From positions 124,001 through 188,000 of the forward strand of contig NZ_JAAOJA010000004.1 in NCBI RefSeq assembly GCF_013184545.1: a stretch of 64,000 bases of DNA. The letters run 5' to 3'. Under the pieces are notes generated by a model. It made no database searches and had not been told where the DNA came from. It saw only the letters and a list, made by a program, of their open reading frames with translations. Positions 54,893 to 64,000 of the stretch are shown here, piece by piece. Numbering within the stretch: position 1 is the stretch's first letter; each line of letters starts with the position of its first letter. The translations under genes and the position numbers were made by a program. The DNA is from Pseudomonas tumuqii. GTDB taxonomy: Bacteria; Pseudomonadota; Gammaproteobacteria; Pseudomonadales; Pseudomonadaceae.

Positions 54893-55672
54893 ATGGAACT
54901 GACGCTATTCAACCAGGCCCCCGAATGGCTGGCGGCGCTGGTCTTGGCCGCGCTCTGCGCCGGCTACCTGGACGCCATCGCCGGCGGTGGCGGGATTATC
55001 CAGGTGCCGGTACTGTTGCTGTCCGGCATGGCCCCGGTGAATGTGCTGGCGACCAACAAGGCGGTGGCCCTGGTCGGCACCGCCAGCGCGGCGCTGCGTT
55101 ATGCGCTCGATGGCAAGATCGTCTGGCGCATCGTCCGGGTGGCCGCCGTGCCCTGCGTACTGGCCGCGTTCCTCGGCAGCCGCCTGGCGATACTCACGCC
55201 CGATTGGATTCTCGAGCTATGCATCCTCGTCTGCCTGATCGTTGCCCTGTTGGTGGCGCTGCTGGTCAAGGTGCGCGGCAGCGAGCGGGCATCCCCGCCA
55301 CCCTCGGCGGCCAGGATCATCGCCGGCCTGGCTCCGGTGGGGCTCTACGACGGTTTTTCCGGGCCGGGCACCGGGGTCTTTCTGCTGCTGGTCAAGCATG
55401 CCCGACTAAAACTGGAGTTGTTGGCTGCCACGGCGACCAGCAAACCCATCAACCTGCTGACCAACATTGGCGGCGTGGCGGCCTTTATCTGGGCCGGCAA
55501 GGTGGTCTGGATCGTCGCATTGCCCATGATCCTGGCCAATGCGCTGGGCGGCTGGCTGGGCAGCCGCGCGGCGATCAGCAAAGGCGCGCCGTTTATCCGG
55601 GTGATGCTGCTGGTCATGCTGGTGGCGCTGATGGGCATGACCCTGTGGAAGGCGGGCCATGAATTTCTCTAG
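54893..55672 (+). CDS. TauE/SafE-family anion exporter
   Basis: A 259-residue inner membrane protein with about eight segments. The family repeats are AGYLDAIAGGGGIIQVP and GLYDGFSGPGTGVFLLL, each followed by the NKAVAL / SKPINLLTN-type motif. TauE/SafE members export sulfite, sulfoacetate or other organic anions. As the last plus-strand gene of this block it may export the pathway product or sulfite. It is convergent with the HxlR gene, with 15 bp between the stops. Confidence 0.87.
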   Translation: MELTLFNQAPEWLAALVLAALCAGYLDAIAGGGGIIQVPVLLLSGMAPVNVLATNKAVALVGTASAALRYALDGKIVWRIVRVAAVPCVLAAFLGSRLAILTPDWILELCILVCLIVALLVALLVKVRGSERASPPPSAARIIAGLAPVGLYDGFSGPGTGVFLLLVKHARLKLELLAATATSKPINLLTNIGGVAAFIWAGKVVWIVALPMILANALGGWLGSRAAISKGAPFIRVMLLVMLVALMGMTLWKAGHEFL

Positions 55673-55687
55673 TGGCAGGACAGCCAT

Positions 55688-56035
55688 TCAGCCCGCGGCC
55701 AACTCGATTTCCTTGAGCCGATGGCCCACGGCGACGATGGCTTCGATCGCCGGTTTCAGCTCCAGACCCAGGCTCGACAGGCTGTATTCGACACTGGGCG
55801 GCGAGGTAGGCAGCACCGTACGGATGACCACCCCTTCGGCCTCGAGCTTCTTCAGCCGGGCGCTGAGAACCTTGGCCGAAATGCCGGGAATGTCCGCCTT
55901 CAATTCGCTGAAACGGCGCGGCTGTTGGCTCAGGTACCAGATGATATTGGGTGTCCAGTGGCCGCCGATGATGCTCAGGCATTCGCTCAAGGGACAACGG
56001 GGATGGGCTACGGGATTGCGCCGTCTCGGCAGCAT
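55688..56035 (-). CDS. HxlR-family winged-helix transcriptional regulator
   Basis: A 115-residue regulator with the HxlR signature: CPLSECLSIIGGHWTPNIIW (conserved Cys near the N-terminus), RRFSELKADIPGISAKVLSARL as recognition helices and VEYSLSSLGLEL as the wing. HxlR proteins respond to reactive electrophiles, aldehydes or disulfide stress. The ATG at 56035 has AAGGAGT at ideal spacing. It is divergent from the GST gene across 308 bp, so it probably controls that gene and itself. Confidence 0.88.
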   Translation of the reverse strand: MLPRRRNPVAHPRCPLSECLSIIGGHWTPNIIWYLSQQPRRFSELKADIPGISAKVLSARLKKLEAEGVVIRTVLPTSPPSVEYSLSSLGLELKPAIEAIVAVGHRLKEIELAAG

Positions 56036-56055
56036 GTTCAACTCCTTGGCTAGCT

Positions 56056-56073
56056 GGTTACCAGATGGTTACC
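56056..56073. promoter_or_regulatory. Candidate HxlR operator: two GGTTACC units 11 bp apart
   Basis: GGTTACC occurs at 56056-56062 and again at 56067-56073, so the units sit on the same helical face one turn apart. Each unit is itself nearly palindromic (GGTNACC). They lie about 20-40 bp upstream of the HxlR start codon, within the promoter region shared with the divergent GST gene. The remaining 270 bp up to the GST start show nothing else definite apart from a related AGTAACC near 56110. Confidence 0.45.
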
Positions 56074-56343
56074 GGTAAATGTAGCAACTAAAAGATTGCA
56101 GGTATACATAAGTAACCACGCTTGCCTAGACTGGCTCCGCTGCAACGAAACGGCCGGTGTGGAGACAGCGGTGGCCTGAACGCAAGCGCGGCAACGCAGA
56201 TTCATAAGGGTGTTACTGGCCTCCAGTTGGCATCAGCACTAGGCCGGGTTTGCAGGCGCAGGTAACGGAGATGGACGGCGCGTCCCCGCTAAGGGCGCGT
56301 CAATTCGAAGAGCAACAGCTCGAAACCAAGGTAGGAGAACATC

Positions 56344-56949
56344 ATGTACAAACTTTATTACATGCCGGGTGCCTGTTCACTGGCCATCCATGCCCTGCTC
56401 AATGAGCTCAACCAGGACGTCGAGCCGATTGACCGCAACAAGGTCAGCGATTTCGACAAGCTGGGCTCCCGCGGCATGGTTCCCGTACTGGTCGATAACG
56501 GCCAGGTCATCCGCGAAGGCGCGGCGATCATTCTCTACCTGCTGGAGAAGCACAAAAACCAGATGCTGCCCGAGGGCGGCCTGGAAAAAACCCGCTTCAC
56601 CGAGTGGCTGATGTTCGCCAACGCCACGTTGCATCCGGCCTATGGTCGCCTGTTCTTTATCGGCAAGACCCTCGCCGACGGCCCGGCCAAGGAGCAGGCG
56701 CTGAACGCCGCCAGCGACATCATCGGCACGCTGTGGGCCTCGCTGGACACGCAACTGGAAAACTCGACCTTTATCTTCGGCGAGCGCATTTCCGTGGTCG
56801 ACATGATGTTGGCCGTGTATGCCAGCTGGGGTGCCTACTTCCCGGTCGATATCCTGATGAGCGACAAGGTCAAGCGCATGATCGCGGCGGTCCAGGCTCA
56901 TCCGGCCTATATCAAGGCCATCGCGGACCAGCAGGTCGCCTCGCAGTAA
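56344..56949 (+). CDS. Glutathione S-transferase family protein
   Basis: A 201-residue GST. The thioredoxin-like N-terminal domain has YYMPGACSLAIHALLNEL and the glutathione-binding cis-proline region GMVPVLVDNGQVIREGAAII. The helical C-terminal domain has FGERISVVDMMLAVYASW. The bacterial beta-class style, with a PGACSLA motif, suggests the Cys10-type active site. It probably detoxifies or processes an electrophile and is likely controlled by the adjacent HxlR regulator. A strong hairpin follows it. The ATG follows AGGAG. Confidence 0.88.
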   Translation: MYKLYYMPGACSLAIHALLNELNQDVEPIDRNKVSDFDKLGSRGMVPVLVDNGQVIREGAAIILYLLEKHKNQMLPEGGLEKTRFTEWLMFANATLHPAYGRLFFIGKTLADGPAKEQALNAASDIIGTLWASLDTQLENSTFIFGERISVVDMMLAVYASWGAYFPVDILMSDKVKRMIAAVQAHPAYIKAIADQQVASQ

Positions 56950-56967
56950 CGGCGCGGGCCTATGTTT

Positions 56968-57003
56968 CGCCAGGCCTTTCGCGTATGCGCGAAAGGCCTG
57001 GCG
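56968..57003 (+). terminator. Strong hairpin between the GST and BenE-like genes
   Basis: CGCCAGGCCTTTCGCG (56968-56983) and its exact complement (56988-57003) form a perfect 16-bp stem with the loop TATG. CTTTC follows. It would end the GST transcript or act as a strong attenuator. It also argues against a start for the next gene at 56962, which would lie upstream of the stem. Confidence 0.7.
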
Positions 57004-57027
57004 CTTTCAAGACAACAGGATCTGGTT

Positions 57028-58254
57028 ATGCGTTTCTTCAACGATCTGTCCCTTTCCGCCATCAATGCCGGGTTCGTCACGGTGTTGGTGGGTTTCACCA
57101 GTTCCGCCGTCCTGGTATTCCAGGCCGCCCAGGCATTGGGTGCCACGCCGGCGCAGATCGGCTCGTGGATGCTCGCCCTGTGCATCGGCATGGGCGTAAC
57201 CGGCATCGCCCTGTCGCTGCGCTACAAGGCACCGATCGCCATTGCCTGGTCCACCTCCGGGGCGGCGATCCTGATCACCAGTGCCTCCAGCGTTTCACTG
57301 CAGGAAGCCACCGGGGCCTTTATCGTCTGCGGTGCGCTGATCGCCTTGTGCGGCTTCAGCGGCTGGTTCGAACGCATCGTCAAGCACATCCCCATGGCCA
57401 TCGCCGCCGCTATGCTGGCCGGCATACTGCTGCGCTTCGGCCTGGATGCATTCAAGGCCATGCAAACCCAGTTCAGCCTGGTGTTTCCCATGTTCCTCTC
57501 TTACCTGCTGGCGCGCCGCCTGCTGCCCAGGTATGCGGTCATGGTGCCGTTGCTCGTCGGCATCTGCATAGCCGCCGGCACCGGCATGTTGAATTTCCAG
57601 GGAGTCGACCTGGCCTTGGCCACGCCCGAGTTCGTCGCGCCCAGCTTCAGCCTGCAGGCCATGATCGGTGTCGCCCTGCCGCTGTTCGCCGTGACCATGG
57701 CCTCGCAGAACATTCCGGGCCTGACCGTGCTGCGCGCTTCCGGCTACCAGACGCCCAGCTCGCCACTGATTGGCTGGACCGGCGTGGCGACCTTGCTGCT
57801 GGCGCCCTTCGGCGGTTACGCCTTGAATCTGGCGACCATCACCGCGGCCATCTGCACCGGCAAGGAAGCCCATGAGGACCCGAAAAAACGTTATGCGGCA
57901 GCGGTTGCGGCAGGCTTCTTCTATCTGCTGGTGGGCATCTTCGGTGCCACAGTGGGCGCGCTCTTTATGGCATTCCCCAATGAGCTGATTCTGGCCATCG
58001 CCGGCCTGGCCCTGCTCGGCACCATAGGCAACGGCCTGGCCAGCGCCCTGCTGGAAGAGCGGCACCGTGAAGCGGCCTTGATCACCTTTCTGGTAACTGC
58101 CTCGGGGGTTTCCCTGCTGGGCATAGGCTCGGCCTTCTGGGGCATGCTGGCCGGCGCACTGTCTATGTCGCTGCTACACGCCCGCCCGGCGCTGCTGACT
58201 GCGTGGCACCTGCGCGGCCAGCGAGCCGCCAAGCTCGATAAAACCATGGAATGA
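57028..58254 (+). CDS. BenE-family (benzoate/H+ symporter-like) inner membrane transporter
   Basis: A 408-residue transporter with about 11-12 membrane segments. AINAGFVTVLVGFTSSAVLVFQAAQALG is the BenE N-terminus; PQ/TP-type loops and FAVTMASQNIPGLTVLRASGYQTP carry the conserved core motif. BenE members carry benzoate or other small organic acids. The ATG at 57028 with AGGA upstream was chosen, as a longer frame from 56962 contains the hairpin. The stop overlaps the racemase start by four bases, so the two are coupled. Confidence 0.87.
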   Translation: MRFFNDLSLSAINAGFVTVLVGFTSSAVLVFQAAQALGATPAQIGSWMLALCIGMGVTGIALSLRYKAPIAIAWSTSGAAILITSASSVSLQEATGAFIVCGALIALCGFSGWFERIVKHIPMAIAAAMLAGILLRFGLDAFKAMQTQFSLVFPMFLSYLLARRLLPRYAVMVPLLVGICIAAGTGMLNFQGVDLALATPEFVAPSFSLQAMIGVALPLFAVTMASQNIPGLTVLRASGYQTPSSPLIGWTGVATLLLAPFGGYALNLATITAAICTGKEAHEDPKKRYAAAVAAGFFYLLVGIFGATVGALFMAFPNELILAIAGLALLGTIGNGLASALLEERHREAALITFLVTASGVSLLGIGSAFWGMLAGALSMSLLHARPALLTAWHLRGQRAAKLDKTME

Positions 58255-59093
58255 ATCCAATGGTGCATGGCTATAACTGTTACGGCGAGGCCGCGGGTGT
58301 GGCTGTCATTAAGCCGATCGGCGTGCTCGATTCAGGAGTAGGGGGGCTGTCGCTGTTGCGCGCGATCCAGGCTGAGTTGCCGCAGGAAAATCTGCTCTAT
58401 GTGGCCGATTCGCTCCATGCGCCTTATGGCGACAAGAGTCCGGCCTGGATCAGCGCAAGGTCCGCGCAGATCATCAGTTTCCTGGTCGGGCAGCAGTGCA
58501 AGGCCGTGGTGATTGCCTGCAACACCATTACCGCGGTGGCGGTGAGCGAATTGCGCGATAGCTTCGCGATCCCCATCATCGCCATCGAGCCAGCCATCAA
58601 ACCGGCCGCCATCATGACCCGGAGCGGTGTCATAGCCGTTATGGCCACCACCCGCACGCTGCACAGCGAAAGCCTGCAGCGTTTGCGCCAGCGCTATGCC
58701 GCCGGCGTGGAGGTGCTGTTCGTGCCCTGTCCGGGGCTGGCTGACAAGGTCGAATCCGTCGACCTGGATTCCAGCGAGGTGGAGCAACTACTCAGGAGCC
58801 TGCTCACCCCTGCGCTGGACAAGGGCGTCGACACCCTGGTGCTGGGTTGTACCCACTACCCATTTCTTCTAGACAGCATCCAGCGCGTGGTGGGGCCTGA
58901 CGTGCAGATTATCGATCCCTCGGCGGCGGTTGCCGCCGAAGTAGGCAGGCGCTTGCAGGCCTTGGATTTGCTCAGCACACAGCAAACCCCTGGCATCCTG
59001 GCGTTCTGCAGCAGTGCCGCGCAGGACAAGGCGCGCAGCATCATGAGCAGCCTGCTCGGCCAGCCCCTGAGCGTGGCCGCGCTGCCTGGTTAG
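58251..59093 (+). CDS. Glutamate racemase (MurI-like, Asp/Glu racemase superfamily)
   Basis: A 280-residue cofactor-independent racemase. The paired catalytic cysteines are in IACNTITAVA and LGCTHYPFLL, and IGVLDSGVGGLSLL is the classic N-terminal motif. MurI makes D-glutamate for peptidoglycan. Coupling of this copy to an organic-acid permease gene inside a biosynthetic island suggests an accessory paralogue, perhaps acting on a cluster intermediate or giving tolerance to a product that attacks MurI. The start overlaps the permease stop (ATGA). The 3' end overlaps the convergent Rrf2 gene by four bases. Confidence 0.88.
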   Translation: MNPMVHGYNCYGEAAGVAVIKPIGVLDSGVGGLSLLRAIQAELPQENLLYVADSLHAPYGDKSPAWISARSAQIISFLVGQQCKAVVIACNTITAVAVSELRDSFAIPIIAIEPAIKPAAIMTRSGVIAVMATTRTLHSESLQRLRQRYAAGVEVLFVPCPGLADKVESVDLDSSEVEQLLRSLLTPALDKGVDTLVLGCTHYPFLLDSIQRVVGPDVQIIDPSAAVAAEVGRRLQALDLLSTQQTPGILAFCSSAAQDKARSIMSSLLGQPLSVAALPG

Positions 59094-59548
59094 CGGGCCT
59101 GGTAATCCTGCAAGTCAGGACAGAGGCGCTCGCTCTCGGAGATCTGTCCGGCGATATCGGCAATGCTCACCCGGCTGAGTTCGAGTTCCAGCGCCGCGGT
59201 GGCGATGTCGATTTTCTCCTGCAAGATCGGCTGGATGTATTTGCCCACCGCGCAGCCTTTGTCCGGCGCCGTTCTGTGCATGGAGAACAGCGGGACCTTT
59301 TCCACCGCCCGGTATATGTCCAGCAGCGTGATGCTGCTGGCAGGCCTGGCCAACAAAGCCCCGCCGCCCTGGCCCAACTGCGAGGTGGAAAAGCCGGCCT
59401 CATTGAGCATCGACAGGATTCGACGAATCACCGAGGCATTGGTACTGGCGCTCTTGGCGATAATTTCGGATGGCAGGGGTTGATTTTCGTGAATGGCTAA
59501 CCCGGTAAGAATATGGACTGCGACTGCAAACCGCGTACTGCTGGGCAT
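59090..59548 (-). CDS. Rrf2-family transcriptional regulator
   Basis: A 152-residue winged-helix regulator. It starts PSSTRFAVAVHILTGLA, with ASTNASVIRRILSMLNEAGF as the DNA-binding part and GQGGGALLARPASSITLLDIY as the wing and linker. The three-cysteine iron-sulfur cluster signature of IscR/NsrR is not present (isolated Cys in DKGCAVG and ERLCPD), so it is more like the thiol or ligand sensor type (YwnA/CymR-like). The ATG at 59548 has AGGAAA upstream. It is convergent with the racemase gene. Targets are unknown. Confidence 0.85.
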   Translation of the reverse strand: MPSSTRFAVAVHILTGLAIHENQPLPSEIIAKSASTNASVIRRILSMLNEAGFSTSQLGQGGGALLARPASSITLLDIYRAVEKVPLFSMHRTAPDKGCAVGKYIQPILQEKIDIATAALELELSRVSIADIAGQISESERLCPDLQDYQAR

Positions 59549-60135
59549 GGTTGATTTCCTGGGATTAAAAACTGAGTGGGCAATTTGAATGCGCCCGATG
59601 ATAGCGAGATCGGCCTCTCCAGCCATGCAAACAGCGAGCAACTACCCGGTAACTCTTGGCTTGCAGCCTAGCACCTTGCTTCCTGGTTACTTGCCAAAAT
59701 GCGGATGGTTCCACACCGATTTGCGTCATCTTTGTCCATTACAGCGCCTGCCTAAGCCATCCACTGCACCGGGATGTGACGGCATGTGACAAGGAGCGCT
59801 CGTCACCCGTTGGCAAGGTGGGGCAAGGGATCAGCGGTTGTGAAAATATCGAGCGCCGTAGCGAGAGCGTCTCCAGGCGTTCGCGGCAGTCATCGCGCCA
59901 CGTCTCTCTCGGGCAACCATGAGCCATGGCCATATTCCGCAGCGGGCTTGACCTGCTCAGCGGCTTTACTGTCAGCCACTTGTCTCCCCGTCCGGCAGCT
60001 ATAAGGTTTACTCAATGAGCAAAATCATAAGCGACGCCGCTGCCGTGGCGTGCATCGGCGATAACGCCAACCTGGTCTATCAGACGCCGACCCTGGTGTA
60101 TGTCGTCGGGCAAAGCGACGAACTGGGCGGCGAAG
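59549..60135. other. Intergenic region at the right edge of the island
   Basis: No intact gene is supported here. A short frame from 60015 (MSKIISDAAAVACIGDNAN, running on for about 15 more residues before the sequence loses sense) could be the start of a broken gene whose family I do not recognise. The remainder has no clear motif. It leads directly into the psiE remnant. Confidence 0.3.
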
Positions 60136-60249
60136 GCGATTCTGCTGGTGCGCCATGCCGCCTACTCCTCGGTGTAGGCGGATGGCCCACGGCGCAAGCG
60201 CAATACGGCCGATGATGCATCCGAGAAAGACGATACGCAGAGCGATGAC
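60136..60249 (+). pseudogene. Broken 3' fragment of a psiE-like gene
   Basis: In one frame this segment reads AILLVRHAAYSSV, a TAG stop, then ADGPRRKRNTADDASEKDD and TQSDD. It aligns with the last 40 residues of the intact PsiE encoded at 15526-16029 (AILVVRYASARFPSVQ, ADGPRMRRNPADNAAEKDD, AQGDD), with a two-codon deletion and the in-frame stop replacing a Gln codon. The 5' part of the gene is missing. It is convergent with and adjacent to the helicase gene. Confidence 0.7.
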
Positions 60250-60261
60250 CAAAAAGCGGGG

Positions 60262-62898
<2,637 letters not shown>

Positions 62899-63096
62899 GG
62901 CAATTCAGCGGGAGTGGGGGCGAGTCTGGACATGGCAGTGCCGGGTGGGTGCAAAGCCGATGATTCTGGCACAGCTGGCGGTGGATTAGCAGGCCGTTGA
63001 GCAATCTGGCGGGCGGTCGCTCAGGCCAGCGGTGGCGCTGGCTGTCAGGCGCCGCCTCGCACAGCCATATGCCGTCTCCCGGCAAACGGCGGCCGG

Positions 63097-63972
63097 TCAG
63101 CCGCCGAGCGCCAGGCGGTACTGCCCTGGCGTCGCGGCAAAGGCCTGGCGAAAGCGGTTGCTGAAGTGGCTGGCGCTGGCGAAGCCGCAGGCCAGGGCGA
63201 TCTCGCCCAGCGGCAGGCGGCTGCCGTGCAGCAGCTGGCGGGCGCGTTCGAGGCGGCGAGCGAGCAGATAACGATGCGGCGGCAGGCCGAAACTCAGGTG
63301 GAACATGCGCGCGAAGTGGTACTCGGACAACGCACAGAGCCCGGCCAACTGGCCCAGGTTTAGCGGCTCGGCCAGATGCGCGTCGATGTACTCGCGCAGC
63401 CGTCGCCGTTGTGCTGGCGCCAGGCCGCCGGTCAGGCGCAGGCCATCGCGCCGGCCAACCTGGGACAGCAGGGCATGGTCGAGCAGCGCGTGGGCCAGAC
63501 TGCTGGTCAGCAGACGCTCGCCGGGCTCCAGCCAGTTCAGTCGGCTCAATTGGCGAAAGCGCTGGGCCTGCTGCGGGTCGTCGAGGAAGGTGCCTTCGCG
63601 CAGTTGCAGCTCGCGCGGTTCGCGGTCGAGCAGGCGCACGGCGCCGAGGGCGAACTGCTCCTGGCTGACATACAGGTGCGCCAGATTGATCTCGCCGTTG
63701 ATCACCCAGGCCGATTGATGGCCGGCCGGCAGGATGCACAACTTGTCCGGCGCGCCCTTGCTGTCCGGGCGCTCGCGGCGAAAGGTACCGGTGCCGCCGG
63801 CCAGGTAGCAGGACAGGGTATGGTGGCTCGGCGCCTGGTAGTCGCGGGTATCGTGGCAATTGCTCCACAGCGCCGCGGCCAGGCCATCGCCCAGCTCGGC
63901 GCTGTGCAACAGCCTGGAATTGGGCGAACTGGCCATGGCCTGGAAGACCTGGCTTTGATCGAGCTGTGACAT
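63097..63972 (-). CDS. AraC-family transcriptional regulator
   Basis: A 291-residue regulator. The N-terminal half is a cupin-like effector domain (HHTLSCYLAGGTGTFRRE and LCILPAGHQSAWVING). The C-terminal AraC DNA-binding domain has two helix-turn-helix units (LNLGQLAGLCALSEYHFARM and LPLGEIALACGFASASHFS, then NRFRQAFAATPGQYR). The ATG at 63972 has GGGAG upstream. It lies upstream of the helicase gene in the same direction with a 198-bp gap. Effector and targets are unknown. Confidence 0.9.
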   Translation of the reverse strand: MSQLDQSQVFQAMASSPNSRLLHSAELGDGLAAALWSNCHDTRDYQAPSHHTLSCYLAGGTGTFRRERPDSKGAPDKLCILPAGHQSAWVINGEINLAHLYVSQEQFALGAVRLLDREPRELQLREGTFLDDPQQAQRFRQLSRLNWLEPGERLLTSSLAHALLDHALLSQVGRRDGLRLTGGLAPAQRRRLREYIDAHLAEPLNLGQLAGLCALSEYHFARMFHLSFGLPPHRYLLARRLERARQLLHGSRLPLGEIALACGFASASHFSNRFRQAFAATPGQYRLALGG

Positions 63973-64000
63973 GGGTACTCCCTCTGCCACGCCATGCTAC

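Noticed and set aside
56962..57027. Upstream start codon for the BenE-like gene
   Set aside because: The extra 22 codons encode the 16-bp hairpin, and the ATG at 57028 has its own ribosome-binding site and gives a normal BenE N-terminus.

Overview
The window looks like a chromosomal segment of a GC-rich gammaproteobacterium, most likely a Pseudomonas or close relative. Four things point there: the leucine dehydrogenase / 2-oxo-acid dehydrogenase gene order, a PhaG plus class II (medium-chain) PHA synthase pair, a PlpD-type patatin autotransporter, and a Pseudomonas-style REP hairpin. No rRNA, tRNA, CRISPR array, transposase or integrase gene was recognised.

Layout. 0-8 kb: end of a MalT-like LuxR regulator, a SirB1-type protein, then leucine dehydrogenase, E1-alpha, E1-beta and E2 of a 2-oxo-acid dehydrogenase, and a class V aminotransferase. 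8.6-11.4 kb: phaG and a PhaC2-like PHA synthase. 11.5-13.6 kb: a ferric-reductase-like flavocytochrome translationally coupled to a cytochrome b5 / FMN-binding protein. 14-18.5 kb: SOS gene yebG under a LexA box, a YbaK-like protein, psiE, a FadL-like porin and a DUF3313 lipoprotein. 18.5-23.9 kb: a tight minus-strand operon of PerM-like permease, NodT-like outer-membrane factor, HlyD-like adaptor, DUF2955 protein and a K+-channel-like protein. 24-31 kb: two tandem basic amino acid decarboxylases, a PotE-like antiporter and a solute-binding protein, behind a candidate ANR box. 31.4-39 kb: a second copy of the DUF3313 lipoprotein gene, a DUF4239 membrane protein and an RND efflux triplet. 39-46 kb: PPK2, a SulP transporter, a MITE-like element, PlpD and a DUF4105 protein.

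The most striking region is 46.4-59.5 kb, which reads as an undescribed biosynthetic island. It encodes a glutamate-1-semialdehyde-aminomutase-like enzyme, an AurF-type diiron N-oxygenase with all its iron ligands, and a stand-alone NRPS with the unusual order adenylation-thiolation-epimerization-reductase. A phytanoyl-CoA-type dioxygenase, a rhodanese, a tautomerase and a TauE permease follow. Further on are an HxlR regulator, a GST, a BenE-type permease coupled to a glutamate racemase homologue, and an Rrf2 regulator. The adenylation pocket I read from the sequence (DLTKVGHVGK) is essentially the aspartate code. The inferred product is therefore D-aspartate-1-semialdehyde, one carbon shorter than the normal substrate of the aminomutase family encoded next to it. 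N-oxygenation would follow.

The island edges carry gene debris. A decayed copy of the 3' end of the downstream SNF2 helicase lies at about 46.0 kb, in the same orientation as the intact gene that starts the right flank at 60.26 kb. A broken copy of the psiE 3' end lies at 60.14-60.25 kb. Together these suggest that the region arose by insertion or rearrangement. An SWIM/SNF2 helicase and an AraC regulator close the window.
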